A stretch of 64,000 bases of DNA from Metellina segmentata (Eukaryota > Arthropoda > Arachnida > Araneae > Tetragnathidae): positions 103,171,441-103,235,440 of the forward strand of contig OX375874.1 of NCBI GenBank assembly GCA_947359465.1, read 5' to 3'. The notes under the pieces were generated by a model, which saw only the letters and a list, made by a program, of their open reading frames with translations, had not been told where the DNA came from and did not search any database. Positions 1 to 10,712 of the stretch are shown here, piece by piece. Each line of letters starts with the position of its first letter. The first letter of the stretch is position 1. Both the position numbers and the translations under genes were made by a program.

Positions 1-82
1 TTTTACCCAGAGAGTTATTGAGCTGACCTGCAGGTGTTCCACTCATGAGTAGGAATCCTCTAACTCTATTCATACTCTAATA
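1..82. repeat. Left end of an ~85-bp tandem repeat, cut by a LINE insertion
   Basis: The segment reads like the repeat that resumes at about 1863 (shared words such as CAGGTGTTCCA, CATGAGTAGGAAT, CTCTATTCATACTCTAA). The unit breaks at CTCTAAT and continues with TAATTTTGGAAGC on the far side of the LINE, so both flanks belong to one array. Confidence 0.7.
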
Positions 83-1862
83 CCCAAAAGAATTTTTTGC
101 ATATGCAAGTGGTAAAAATAAATTTAGTACTACACTGGGCCCGTTGGAGGGGAAGGGAGGTGAGTTAATTCAAGACGAGGTGGGAATGGCAAACGTGTTA
201 AATGACTTTTTTCTGGGGGTTTTCAATGGTAACTATAATTTAAAAAAGGATCCCAAGGATGGAGCCTTTGCAGGGGGTATAGTTAAAGAATGCAAATTTA
301 ACAGGGAATAAATAGTACAACAGTTGAAAAGAATTAAGCCATCTAAAGCACCAGGGCCAGACGATATTTATCCGAGAGTACTAGTGGAATGCGCGGAAGA
401 ATTGGGGGAAGTAATTCACACGATATTTAATTCAACATATAGCACGGGTTGGGTACCAATGGATTGGAAGTTGGTAACATAACTCCAATTTTCAAAAAGG
501 GAATACAAAGTGATCCGGGCAACTATAGACCAGTTAGTCTAACATCAGTAATTTGCAAAATATTTGAATCTCTGTTAAAAAAAAGCATATAATGTTATAC
601 TTGGAGGAAGGGGGACTGTTATCAGAGAATCAGTATGGGTTTAGGAAGGGCAGATCCTGCTCTACAAACCTTTTGAAGTTCTACGAAAAAATTACTGAGG
701 AGCTGGATAATAAGAGCAGTGTGGATATCATGTACATAGATTTTCAAAAGGCTTTTGATAAAGTACCTCATGAGGCATTACTGTTTAAATTGGAAAGGCT
801 TGGGATTCAGGGAAAAACATTAATATGGATAAAGAATTGGTTATTGGGTAGAAAGCAGAGAGTGCAGGTAAAATGAAATTATTCACAGTGGACAGAAGTA
901 ATAAGTGGGGTGCCTCAGGGATCAGTTTTGGGACCAATTTTATTTATAATTTTCATATAGGTCAGGGGATTAAGAAAAGAATCAATATATTTGCAGATGA
1001 CTTAAAGATATGGGGGAAAGTGGATACCAAGTTACAGATAGAGAATTTACAAGGGAATTTTGATATGATATCCGAATGGGCTGTGAAATGGGGTATGTCC
1101 TTTAATATAGGGAAATGTCAAGTCCTGCATATGGGTTACAGGAACAGTGGAGCCGAGTACTGTCTGCAGGGAGTAAAGGTAAAGGAGGGAGAAATAGTCA
1201 AGGATCTTGGGGTGATAACTCACTGGGATTTTAAAATGGGTCACCAATGTTCAGCTACGGGTAAAAAGGCTAATAGGTTATTGGGGTGTATTAAAAAGAC
1301 TGTAACTTCGAGGGATAAGAATATAATCTTGCCGTTATATAAGGGTTTAGTAAGACCACATCTAGAATATGCTGTACAATTCTGGGCTCCATATATGAGA
1401 AAGGACATAGAATCAATTGAAAGGGTTCAGCACAGAGCTACAAAAATAATAAAGGGGCTAGAAAATTTAGACTATAATGAACGTTTAAGTAAGCTAAACA
1501 TGCATACACTGGAAAGAAGAAGAAGAAGGGGGGACTTGATTCAGCTTTTCAAGTTTGTAAAACAAGGGGACACAGAGGGCTTAAATTTCAATAGGGATAA
1601 CAGAACAAAGGGCCATGGGTATAAATTGAATAAGACACATTTTAATCGGGATTTAAGGAAAAACTACTACTTTAATAGGGTAATAGACAGTTGGAACGCG
1701 TTGCCAGAAAATATAGTTAATTCAAAGGGAGTGTACGAATTTAAGATACAATTGGATAGTCAGTGGGAATTGGGGAATTCATAAACAAAGGACCAGCCTT
1801 GTTGGGCTCGAGCCTGTAGCTGGTCGTCAATATTTGTATTTGTATTTGTTGTATTTGTAATT
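83..1862 (+). mobile_element. 5'-truncated non-LTR retrotransposon (LINE), CR1/Jockey-like
   Basis: Reverse transcriptase coding sequence runs to a stop at 1784 and is followed by a short 3' tail ending in repeated TATTTG (about 1830-1858). The 5' part of the element is missing: homology to a LINE protein starts abruptly near 85, inside the region just before the RT domain. The insertion interrupts an ~85-bp tandem repeat whose two halves resume on either side, with at most TAAT as target duplication. The 5' truncation and the simple-repeat 3' tail are typical of target-primed reverse transcription. Family assignment is from the look of the protein: the RT carries no RNase H tail and ends in a basic CR1/L2/Jockey-like C-terminus. 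Confidence 0.85.
86..1784 (+). pseudogene. LINE reverse transcriptase, frameshifted
   Basis: The parts, in order, are a pre-RT segment with KAPGPDDIYPR (about 348-380), NYRPVSLTS (about 522-548), QYGFRKGRSC (about 631-660), motif A YIDFQKAFDKVPH (735-773), motif B SGVPQGSVLGP (about 904-938), motif C FADD (about 989-1000), and a C-terminal region with RPHLEYAVQFWAP and ERVQHRATKIIKG. The catalytic Asp of motif A and the two Asp of motif C are present. The frame is broken by a stop near 309, a frameshift near 478, another near 590, a stop at 873 and a shift near 958. The longest intact piece is 303 codons (873-1784). It would copy the element's RNA at the target site if intact; this copy cannot. 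Confidence 0.85.
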
Positions 1863-2745
1863 TTGGAAGCAATCTCTTCATGTGTAAGTATACCAGTCAA
1901 TCCAGTAATTATGCCAGGCGTTCCAGTCATGGTACGGAATCATCCAAACTCTATTCGTGCTCAAGTTTTGAAATTAATTTGTTTATATTTAAGAATGCTT
2001 GTCATTCCAGTAAGTATGCCAGGTGTTCCAGTCATGATTCGGAATCTACCAGATTCTATTCGTATCTACTCTAATTTTGGAATCCATATTTTCGTGTGTG
2101 AGTAGTATGCCAGTCATTTCAGTAAGTATGTCAGGCGTTCCAATCATGAGTCGGAGTCCTCCAAACTCAATTCGTACTTTAATTTTGGAAGCTATCTCTT
2201 CATGTGTAAGTATGCCGTAAGATTGCAAAACTTTTAAAACTTCTTTGGCCCATAGATCTAATTCGTTCCGTTTCAGACGAACACTTAAAAGGATTCATTG
2301 AAGATGTGGCATGTTAATTTCACACATACGTCTCATTTTATTCTATGCTAGTGAATAGCACACATTTGCTTAAAATGTAGTGAGTAGTAGCCAGGTAATG
2401 TATAACAGGCGTTCCAGTCATGAGTCGCAATACGCCAACTCTAATTATACTCAAATAATTTTGGAGGTAGTCTTTTCATGTGTAAGTATGACAGGCGTTC
2501 CAATCATGAGTCGGAACCCTCCAAACTCAATTTGTACTCTAATTTTGGAAGCAATCTCTTCATGTGTAAGTATGCCGTAAGATTGCAAAATTTCTAAACC
2601 TTCTTTGGCCCATAGGTCTAATTCGTTCCCTTTCAGACGAACACTTAAAGGGATTCATTGAAGATGCGTCATATTCAATTCACACAGACGTCTTATTTTG
2701 TACTACCCTAGTAATACCACACATTTGCTTAAAATCTAGTGTGTA
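1863..2745. repeat. Diverged ~85-bp tandem repeats with a 360-bp higher-order duplication
   Basis: The unit can be followed by AGGCGTTCCAATCATGAGTC, CCTCCAAACTC, TAATTTTGGAAGCAATC and TTCATGTGTAAGTATG. A larger block (about 2133-2385) recurs at 2495-2745 with an offset of about 360 bp, including TTCAGACGAACACTTAAA at 2271 and 2631. Short reading frames here follow the repeat and carry no recognisable protein. Confidence 0.75.
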
Positions 2746-3031
2746 GTAGAGAAGAAAAAGAGTGAAATTTGCAAAACAATAAGTCGATTACAGTGCAATT
2801 TATCACACAAATTTTTAAGAGTGACCAAGACGATTGTGTTAACATTCAAAGAAACCTCACAGTTCTTTATGAACTCCCAGATACTTTGTAAATATCATAA
2901 TCATGTCCATTTTTGTAATGTAGTTAATATATAAACAGTTGCATTAAACACACACTGCATACGTTTACATGCAGCATTAAATATTACAAAAATTAAATCA
3001 GTAGCTATGTTCGGTATTTTATATTTTAATT

Positions 3032-3324
3032 AACGTCGCACAGCAGCAACACGACGGGCAACTGTCGACTATCCCAGATGAACCCCTAAGGTAAGAATCC
3101 GAGGACAATAACCATGTAATTTCGAACCACGGTCAGATGACGAGGTCAAACCTGAGCTCCCACCTCATTCAACATCTACACGACGCCAACATGAGGACAT
3201 ATGAGGTCGCAACAGATTTAATACTCACCAACTCCCTTTATGCACGACGGTCTATGGTTGGATTCGAGCTCGTAGCCCTCTGGTTGCAAAATCCGTTACT
3301 CTGCCAACCGAGCTACCGCGGCCT
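3032..3324 (-). mobile_element. tRNA-derived SINE, type A head, near full length
   Basis: On the minus strand it starts GGCCGCGGTAGCTCGGTTGG, a box A-like sequence, and has a box B-like GAGCTCGAATCC about 45 bp on. These are the internal RNA polymerase III promoter parts of a tRNA head. A body shared with about ten other copies follows (TTAAATCTGT-type, GAGGTCA-type and GTCATCTGACCGTGG-type blocks), ending near GTTGCTGCTGTGCGACGTTAA. It has no poly(A) tail. It is non-coding; the 78-codon frame across it is incidental. Confidence 0.8.
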
Positions 3325-4314
3325 TAATATTCGAATAATCAGAAGTTTTTTTAAGTACGAATATTACCTTTAAACACAGAGAGAGAAACAATCCTTGTGG
3401 ATTTTCTGGAAACACCATATTTAACTTCATGTTTTGGTGTTATATTTGAAGTATTTTGACATACACCCAAATTATAAGTTTTATGAGTACTTAGTAATAA
3501 AACAACGTAAGTATAAGCGTAAAAATAAGCAATTCGATTCCACGGATCTCTCGTAGAAATTCAAAATTTCAATTCCCAAAGGGTATTTTCAAACCATTTT
3601 CCACTTTTAGTGAAGTACGTTAATCAAGTTTTCAATTCAGTTGCGATTTGAAACGTCACTAAATTTTAAAAAATTAAATAAATAAACATAAATCAAATGG
3701 GTGTTTGTTGTCACTATTGTAAAAAGTTTTGCTGACCTTTGAGTGAGTTTTTTCCAATCACAATTATAAAAAAAAGAACGCTACGATGATTCTTTTTTGT
3801 TCCAAGACCTGGTTTCACACAATTATTTTTTTCTTCTTCTTGCAGAATGGAGTATAAACACAATAGTCTTATTTCTTTCCAAATAAGCTCAAAACTCTCT
3901 GGAGGAAGTTTGAGAAACTAGAAACTCGTAAAGTACCTTCGATAAAAGTATTATCTTTAAACCCGAAAATCTTTTTTCCTCAAAAGTGTAATTCTCTTCC
4001 AAAGACTCTAAAAATCTGTAGCTAAATTTGAGATGGTTGATTAATAAATTTGAACCACACATATTTTTTTTTTAAATTCTTTCAATCATTGGATCGCATC
4101 AGAAGTACATTTGTATCAAAAGTATTTACATTATATTTCTTTACAGAAAACATTAAATTAAACGACAATCATTTCACCAAATGAATGGAATTTATTAATT
4201 TGGAGAAATTAACATTTTATTACTTTTATTCCCCATTTTTTATTTCCCGAAATACTTCATTTAAACAGTTATCATTTCTCTCAAATGACCAATTAAAAAA
4301 TGATTAGTTAATTA
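3325..4314. other. AT-rich DNA without recognised features
   Basis: I see no coding frame with recognisable protein, no repeat structure and no element ends in this stretch. Confidence 0.5.
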
Positions 4315-4850
4315 TATACTACCCTACAATAATGGACCGGACTCCAGCGGATTTACTTAAAACGTGCATACTTGTTTGAGGGTGTTGTCGTGGCATGGCC
4401 TGTGAGCTTTGCATGTTCCTGGCAAATCGAACGCCGACACCTATACATGAACATTTTGTACAATCAAATTCTTCCTACGCTCTGGCAATTTTATAGAATG
4501 GACGAATGTAACGACAACGTTCCATGTGACGTTGCAGTCTCTGTCAAGCAGTGGCACCTAGATATGGATGTAAAACGTCTTCCCTGGCCTGCTCAGAGTC
4601 CCGACCTAAACCCCATAGAACATTTGTCGGATGAGTTAGAACGACGCTTACGGACCAGGGAACCACGAACATACCTCTTCGAAATCTACAGCTGAGCTGG
4701 CGACGTTCTTGAAGCAGGAATGGACACAAATACCCATAGCTGCGTATCAAAACCTTGTTGAAAATATGCTGAGAATGGCTGCCGTAGCATGTATTATTTC
4801 CCTTATACCATCACATCTTGCTGTCCGGTCCATTAATGTAGGGTAGTGTA
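4315..4850 (+). mobile_element. Internally deleted Tc1-like element, copy 1
   Basis: The ends are inverted repeats: TACTACCCTACAATAATGGA at the left and the complement of TCCATTAATGTAGGGTAGTG at the right, flanked by TA, the usual Tc1/mariner target. The length is about 535 bp against roughly 1.3-1.7 kb for a full Tc1 element. Sequence just inside the left end joins directly to the C-terminal third of a transposase gene. The same junction occurs at 7877-8456 and 9750-11015, so the deletion predates dispersal and the copies form a non-autonomous family. Confidence 0.85.
4390..4795 (+). pseudogene. Tc1-type transposase C-terminal remnant
   Basis: The frame carries the hallmark LPWPAQSPDLNPIEH (about 4579-4623), in which the final Glu is the third residue of the DDE catalytic triad, followed by DELERRLRTREPR. 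The N-terminal helix-turn-helix domains and the first catalytic Asp are absent through the internal deletion. The position of the second Asp is replaced (the stretch reads DECNDNVPCDVA). A frameshift near 4670 separates the end of the frame from the remaining downstream homology. Confidence 0.8.
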
Positions 4851-4923
4851 TGTCTTATTAGAATTATGTGGATTGTCATACGACACAATTTATACATATT
4901 AACAAATAACATTACGATGCATG

Positions 4924-5060
4924 TTTTTGGAGAGTTGGTGCCTATTCTAGTATAGATCTAGTCACCTGACAGTGGTTCAAAATGACGACGCGTTACTCAG
5001 ATCTTTCCCTATGGGAGTTATCCAATCCTGTTCTGATGACACAGTGCGACGAAAATTCAA
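4924..5060 (+). mobile_element. SINE fragment (3' half)
   Basis: It starts within the body at a GGAGAGTTGG block and contains CACCTGACAGTGGTTCAAAA and AGATCTTTCCC, then ends at a GTGCGACGAAAATTCAAC block. These are the 3' half of the SINE family seen at 5120-5422. The tRNA-like head is missing. Confidence 0.7.
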
Positions 5061-5119
5061 CTATCTGCGTTATATCGTATATTCCCTTTAATTTGTTACG
5101 CTTTCTTAGCATGTTACTC

Positions 5120-5422
5120 GGTCGCGGTAGCTCGGTTGGAAGGGTAACGGATTGGCAACCAGAGTGTTTCGACTTCGAATCCAGCCAAAGACGGTCGTAT
5201 ACAAAGGGGGCTGGTGCATGTTAAATCTGTCGGGGCCTCAAATGTTCTCACGTTGGTGTGGAGTGGAAGTTTGGAGAGTGGGGTACTAGCTGAGGTGCGA
5301 CCTCTTTATCTGACCTTGGTTCGAAATCGGTAGGTGTTGTCCTCGGATCTTTCCCATTGGGTTTAATCCCGAGCCGTCCCCAATTGCCCGTTGTGTTGCT
5401 CCAGTGCGTAAAATATTAATAC
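5120..5422 (+). mobile_element. tRNA-derived SINE, type A head, near full length
   Basis: The head starts GGTCGCGGTAGCTCGGTTGG (box A) with GACTTCGAATCC (box B) about 45 bp later. The body has GCTGGTGCATGTTAAATCTG, CCTCAAATGTTCTCACGTTG, TTTGGAGAGTGGGG, a variant of the CATCTGACCGTGG block, and GTTGTCCTCGGATCTTTCCC, ending at GTTGTGTTGCTCCAGTGCG. It is one of the better-preserved copies. Confidence 0.85.
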
Positions 5423-5472
5423 CTGGCGTGTTACTTGAATTTTATATACTGTACCATACATTTCTATCTGAT

Positions 5473-6386
5473 AATGAACAATACAAAGCTGGTTAAGTTT
5501 CTGTGACAAATCTAGTAGCTCTTATATAGGGAATACCTCTTCAAAGTTCGTGCTGCTTTTTTCTGGTTTAAGGTGTATGTACACACTAGATGAACAATAC
5601 AAAGCTGGTGAAGTTTCTGTGACAAATCTAGTAGATCTTAGGGAATACCTCTTCAAAGCTCGTGCTGCTTATTTCTGGTTTAAGGTGTATGTACACACTA
5701 GATGAACAATACAAAGCTGGTGAAGTTTCTGTGACAAATCTAGTAGATCTTAGGGAATACCTCTTCAAAGCTCGTGCTGCTTATTTCTGATTTAAGGTGT
5801 ATGTACACACTAGATGAACAATACAAAGCTGGTGAAGTTTCTGTGACAAATCTAGTAGTTCTTATATAGGGAATACCTCTTCAAAGCTCGTGCTGCTTAT
5901 TTCTGGTTTAAGGTGTATGTACACACTAGATGAACAATACAAAGCTGGTGAAGTTTCTGTGACAAATCTAGTAGTTCTTATAGGGAATACCTCTTCAAAG
6001 CTCGTGCTGCTTATTTCTGGTTTAAGGTGTATGTACACACTAGATGAACAATACAAAGCTGGTGAAGTTTCTGTGACAAATCTAGTAGTTCTTATAGGGA
6101 ATACCTCTTCAAAGCTCGTGCTGCTTATTTCTGGTTTAAGGTGTATGTACACACTAGATGAACAATACAAAGCTGGTGAAGTTTCTGTGACAAATCTAGT
6201 AGTTCTTATAGGGAATACCTCTTTAAAGGTCGTGCTGCTTATTTCTGGTTTAAGGTGAATGTACACACTAGATGAACAATACAAAGCTGGTGAAGTTTCT
6301 GTGACAAATCTAGTAGTTCTTATAGGGAATACCTCTTCAAAGCTCGTGCTGCTTATTTCTGGTTTAAGGTGTATGTACTCACTAGA
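5473..6386. repeat. Satellite of eight ~112-116-bp units
   Basis: The marker TGAACAATACAAAGCTGGTG recurs at 5475 (diverged), 5591, 5703, 5815, 5931, 6045, 6159 and 6273. The length steps (116, 112, 112, 116, 114, 114, 114) come mostly from small indels at TAGTAGTTCTTATAGGG. The three 114-bp steps are a multiple of three, so both strands stay open across those units (5862-6284 minus, 5890-6258 plus) and give 38-residue repeating translations. I read these as a by-product of unit length and not as genes. Confidence 0.9.
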
Positions 6387-7249
6387 AATCCTGAAAATCC
6401 AACAGAAAGTCTAGATTTTTTTTGTTGCTTCAAATATTCTTCAATTTCTTAGCTTTCAAACGATGCCAAGATCTTGAAAATATTTGAAATAGTTTTCTAG
6501 TTACAATAATTTTTGTTAGGTACTGCCACCATGAACAAGACGTGTTTCCAAAACTTTAAACACAATTTATGAAGAAACAAGTTTTTTCAATAGGATGCTA
6601 TGTTCAAGCAGTGATAACTCAACAATAAATTAATCTATTATAATTATTTTTGTATCATTATAATCTACACAATACAGCGGATGTTTTGATCCTAAATCAA
6701 AGCTATTAGTTAAGAAATAAATTTTTAATGGATTTTTAAATCCTCAATTCCCAGAAAATAATCGTGATTTTTTTATGCATTCTTGGCGAGAAAAGTTGTA
6801 ACAGAAAATCTTTTCTCTCAAGAAACTTGATTGAGGGTCAAAACATGAAGAATAATATTGGAAATGATTTTTAACTAGGATTGTCTTTCTAGATAAATTA
6901 TAATTTGAGATATCACTGTTCAAAAAACATGCTAATTAGCTCGTTATATCTTAATAAGCTAATTAATAATTAATTGAATATGATTTTTTTCACTGAAATA
7001 GTTTTAAGCATAAACCAATAACCTACTGTGAAAAAACTGGATTTTTAAAGTTAAAATGAAAATAATAGGCTCTAAAGGTCTGGCCTTTAGCTATAGTTGG
7101 ACTTAAATACAACTACCAGTCTAGCAAACAAATGCTAATGATGTGCAGTTAAAAGAAAGTTGTGTTCGATGGTGTTTTTATTGCCTTCAAAGTTTCATAA
7201 GTTTATTCTTACTTAAAAATAGCGAGATCACTATATCCCGATTTTAATA
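6387..7249. other. AT-rich DNA without recognised features
   Basis: No gene, repeat or element end is recognised here. Confidence 0.5.
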
Positions 7250-7535
7250 GAAGCGGATTAGGAAACCGGAGGGTTACGAGTTCGATATTAGATCCAATAC
7301 ATTACCCTCGTGTACGTGGGGTCTGGTTCACGTTAAATCTGTAGTGGTATCAAATGTCGTTACATTGGCGTGGTGTGAAGGTTTGGAGAGTGGAGTTCAA
7401 GCTCAGGTTTCGACCTCGTCATCTAACCTAGGTCCAAAATTACGAGGTGTTATTATCGGATCTTTCACATCGGGTTTGAACCCGTACCGTCGCCAAATAT
7501 CGCTGTGTTTCTCCAGTGTGACGTTAGTGTAAATA
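7250..7535 (+). mobile_element. SINE, type A, head partly lost
   Basis: It begins inside the tRNA-like head (AACCGGAGGGTTACGAGTTC, box B region), with no intact box A. The body is full: GGTTCACGTTAAATCTG, TTGGCGTGGTGTGAAGG, TTTGGAGAGTGG, CCAAAATTACGAGGTGTTAT, GGATCTTTCACATCGGG, ending at CTCCAGTGTGACGTTAGTG. Confidence 0.8.
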
Positions 7536-7876
7536 TATACCTACCTAACTTGAAATATATCTGCTTACGACGTTTACTCTGGCAATCGCATTGATCTTGA
7601 TACAAAGGGAACAAGGTAAAATATTTCATAGATTCTAGATTAATAATTCAAAACTCTCCTCTAATCTCCTTTGATGACAAAACTGGCATCCGTATTTATG
7701 CTTAACATTCCTGTTCAAACGGAAATTTTGATCAAAGCAATATACAAGCACCGTTACAAGATCGTGTGATAAAACTTTTCACATATATACAAAGTGGGTA
7801 TCGCTCATGCAGTAGACCAGAGCTTTGAAGTTTCTTTAAAAACATAGAAAAACTACAGATATTGATGAGAATTGGT
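7536..7876. other. Spacer without recognised features
   Basis: Nothing recognised between the SINE and the next Tc1-like element. Confidence 0.45.
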
Positions 7877-8456
7877 ATATGCACTACTCTACAATAATGG
7901 TCACGACGCCAGCAGATTTGCATAAAAAATTCGACTACTTATTTGGGGGTGTTTTTCGTGGTATGGCCTGGGACCTGTGTATGTTGTTCCTGGTCGATTG
8001 AACGCCCACGCCTACATGAACATTTTGGACTATCAGGTTCTTCCTACGCTCTGTCAATTTTAAAGAATGGACGAATGTTACTTCCAGGATGTCGACACAC
8101 CATGTCATTGCAGCCTCTGTCAAGCAATGGTATCGAGATATGGATGTAAAACTTTTTTCCTGTCCTGATCATAGTCCCGACCTAAACCCTACTGAACATT
8201 TGTGGGACGAGTTAGAGCGACGCTTGCGGACTAGGGAACCACGTTCGAAATCTACAGCTGAGCTGGCGACATTCTTGCAACAGGGATGGACCCAAATACC
8301 AGTAGCTGTGTATAAAAACCTTCTTGAAAGTATGGCCAGAATGGTTGCTAGTGTAATTGCAGTATGTGGGGGACCATCCCCTTATTAAATTCATCTATTC
8401 TTTCCCTTATACCATCACATTTTGCTGTCCGGTTTATAATTGTAGGGCAGCGTATA
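7877..8456 (+). mobile_element. Internally deleted Tc1-like element, copy 2
   Basis: The ends match copy 1 (GCACTACTCTACAATAATGG at the left, TAATTGTAGGGCAGCGTATA at the right), with TA at both edges. The same internal junction is seen: sequence next to the left end (CAGATTTGCATAAAAAATTC) runs into transposase sequence starting near TTCGTGGTATGGCCTGG. Confidence 0.85.
7943..8388 (+). pseudogene. Tc1-type transposase C-terminal remnant
   Basis: The frame 8089-8388 carries HSPDLNPTEHLWDELERRL and runs to the natural C-terminus (GGPSPY, stop at 8388). Upstream homology to the region of the second catalytic residue lies in another frame (about 7960-8090), so there is a frameshift near 8085. The helix-turn-helix and first catalytic Asp are deleted. 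The Glu of the DDE triad is present in PTEH. Non-functional. Confidence 0.8.
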
Positions 8457-9749
8457 CGATTCAGACAATGTGGAAAACATTAGTGTTCACTTAGTGCGTA
8501 TCTCCATGTCTGATGTTGGCGCTAATCTTCAACTGGCGTATTTTTTATGCCCTGGCCAAATGACAAGAACACTGCCAGCTTCTCAGAGTGTGATCTCTTC
8601 ACGCGATAAATCGTTGCCTCCAGCGTTCCCTTCCAGGAACCATCTGTACAGTACTACTTAGGATAGTACAACCCTGTGTACATAGGATTGTAAAGGAATT
8701 TTAATCATTGTAAATAAATATAGTTACAATCCACTAAACTTCTGTATTTTTATGTGAGCCACGACAATTAGCAAAGAATATTTTAGTTCCTATTCACTCC
8801 ATTAGCTGAAAATATGGCGCTTTAAGAACAACAAATTTATATGTAATCTAAACGATGTTAGAACAGTAAAATCAAATTGTTTTAAATGATGTGTACAATA
8901 TAAAAGCCATCTGTCTACTAGGTGTTCAAATCATAATCAACAATCGCACGAAACCCTTCGGAAAGAGTGAATGAGACATTCTGTGTTGTACTCTGCCCTT
9001 AAGGCTCGGAAAAAGAGTATACATTCCCTGATATACGAGATCCTTAAAGGAATTTCTAGACCTGAGTCACGGGATTTCAAGATTGGATTAATTTTTTAGG
9101 CTTTTATGACGCAGGGTGTCTAACAAACGTACAAGCTGAACCAAACACGAGACCAAATAAAATTCACTAAAAAAGATTTTTAATAAATTCAAGCAGTCAA
9201 ATTCCTAATAAACATTATCGTAAAAAAAAACAATAATAGGTTTGATAAAAGGTAAATTGTAGTTCGAAATATTTAAAATGTTGTAACAAAAATCCTGTAT
9301 AAATCTTATTGATTGCTCTGGAAGCTAAAGTCAAACATGGATAACTCCATCATGTATGAAGATGTTACCAAAAGCGCGAATTCTTTGTTTTCTACAGCCA
9401 TAGCAATAAAGATTAGAATCGTTTCGCATCGCAAAATCTTTTCTTTTTACACTCGTATCAACGGCATATTGTTTCCTAATTTACACAGCATTACTGTTGG
9501 TTGAAAACGCCATCTCGTTGATAGAATCTGAACTGATTTTTCTCATGTTTCCATACGATCTCACTATGATACACACCACTTCAAGATCTGTTGATTGAAA
9601 GAGACGTTTAATATGCAATGAGTAGGATTACTACTGTTACAGATCTGATCGAGCGTTACACTAGATATTATAGCGGTACACTAGATAATATAGCGGTTCA
9701 TTATGGTGAACACAGAGGAACGCAATCATTCCATAAATGATTTTGTAAG
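8457..9749. other. AT-rich DNA; one short tandem duplication
   Basis: No gene is recognised. TACACTAGATATTATAGCGG and TACACTAGATAATATAGCGG stand side by side at about 9658-9697, a 20-bp duplication. The small open frames here show no family resemblance. Confidence 0.45.
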
Positions 9750-10024
9750 TACATCACTACCCTACAATAATGGACCGACAGCAAGATGTGATCGTATAAA
9801 GGAAATAATATATGCTTTAATAGGGAGGTGGTCCCCCACGTGCTGCAATTACACTAGCACACTAGCAACCCTTCCGGACGTACTTTCAACAAGGTTTTGA
9901 TGCACAGCTACGGGTATTTGTGTCCATTCCTGCTGCAAGAATGTCGTCAGCTCAGCTATAGATCTCGGACGTGAATCCATGGTGCGTAAGCGTCGCTCTA
10001 ACTCGTTTCACAAATGCTCTATGG

Positions 10025-10712
10025 CAGTGGTCCCCAGCCCCCGGGCCGGGGACCGGTACCGGTCCGTCGATCAAATGGTACCGGGCCGTCCAAGAAATAT
10101 TAAATTATTTCCATTTTATTTATTTGGTGTATTTATCTCGGGCTTGTGCGGTTCTTATCTATGAAATGTCCACTCAAATTAGGAGGCGGTAAATCAGAAC
10201 TTGAAATTTGTTCTGTTACTAGAGCTTCAATTATGATTTCTGAATTCTGTATGTCTCTATTTTCTAATTTTGACAAATGTGACAACTGTTTTCAAGTTGG
10301 CAGAACTGAAGTTGTGGGGACGGCGCGTGCACAGAGGCATTTTGGACATGTTTCAGACATTAGCGGGGATTTTAGGCGAGACTGAGCCTAAACATTCATT
10401 CTCCTAGTTGGTGCACGATCACCTGTCTTTGCTTTTAAAAGAGTTCGAGCGCTTCGTGGGTTTTTTGTGATTGGGAAACTATTTTATTGATTTAGCGTTC
10501 TAATGAGTTAAAATGTTAAATCACATTATGTTCATTTTTTGGTGTAACTGTATTTTATTTTGAAGGCATGTTTAAATCCAATAAAATTAAAATTACTGAA
10601 TCAAAACAATCTAAAATATAAACAATCAACGTATCTCCCCCCCCCAGCGGGCCGCGTTACAATTATCAAACGTTGTTCCGGTCCGCGGCGATAAAAAGGT
10701 TGGGGAGCACTG
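10025..10712 (+). mobile_element. hAT element inside Tc1-like copy 3
   Basis: The left end is CAGTGGTCCCCAGCCCCCGG and the right end is AGGTTGGGGAGCACTG (complement CAGTGCTCCCCAACCT), which are hAT-type inverted ends. Flanking 8-bp direct repeats are CTCTATGG (10017-10024) and CTCTACGG (10713-10720), one mismatch apart; 8 bp is the hAT target size. The inside holds a short remnant of transposase. Confidence 0.88.
10240..10470 (+). pseudogene. hAT transposase remnant
   Basis: One frame reads through KLAELKLWGRRVHRG and DMFQTLAGILGETEP, then after an in-frame stop (about 10397) DHLSLLLKEFERF, ending at a stop at 10470. This pattern resembles the mid-region of hAT transposases of the kind also found in vertebrate ZBED5/GTF2IRD2-type proteins. 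The resemblance is from memory and unsearched. The N-terminal BED zinc finger, the catalytic core and the C-terminal dimerisation region are missing, so the copy is an internally deleted, dead derivative. Confidence 0.6.

Noticed and set aside
3032..3324. tRNA gene suggested by box A and box B motifs
   Set aside because: The tRNA-like head is fused to a repeated body present in about a dozen copies, and the cloverleaf is not kept; it is a SINE.
5862..6284. 140- and 122-codon frames on opposite strands
   Set aside because: Both follow from 114-bp satellite units; complementary open frames over the same repeat cannot both be genes, and neither has a recognisable domain.
8470..8661. 63-codon frame after Tc1-like copy 2
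   Set aside because: No similarity recognised and composition is that of ordinary spacer.
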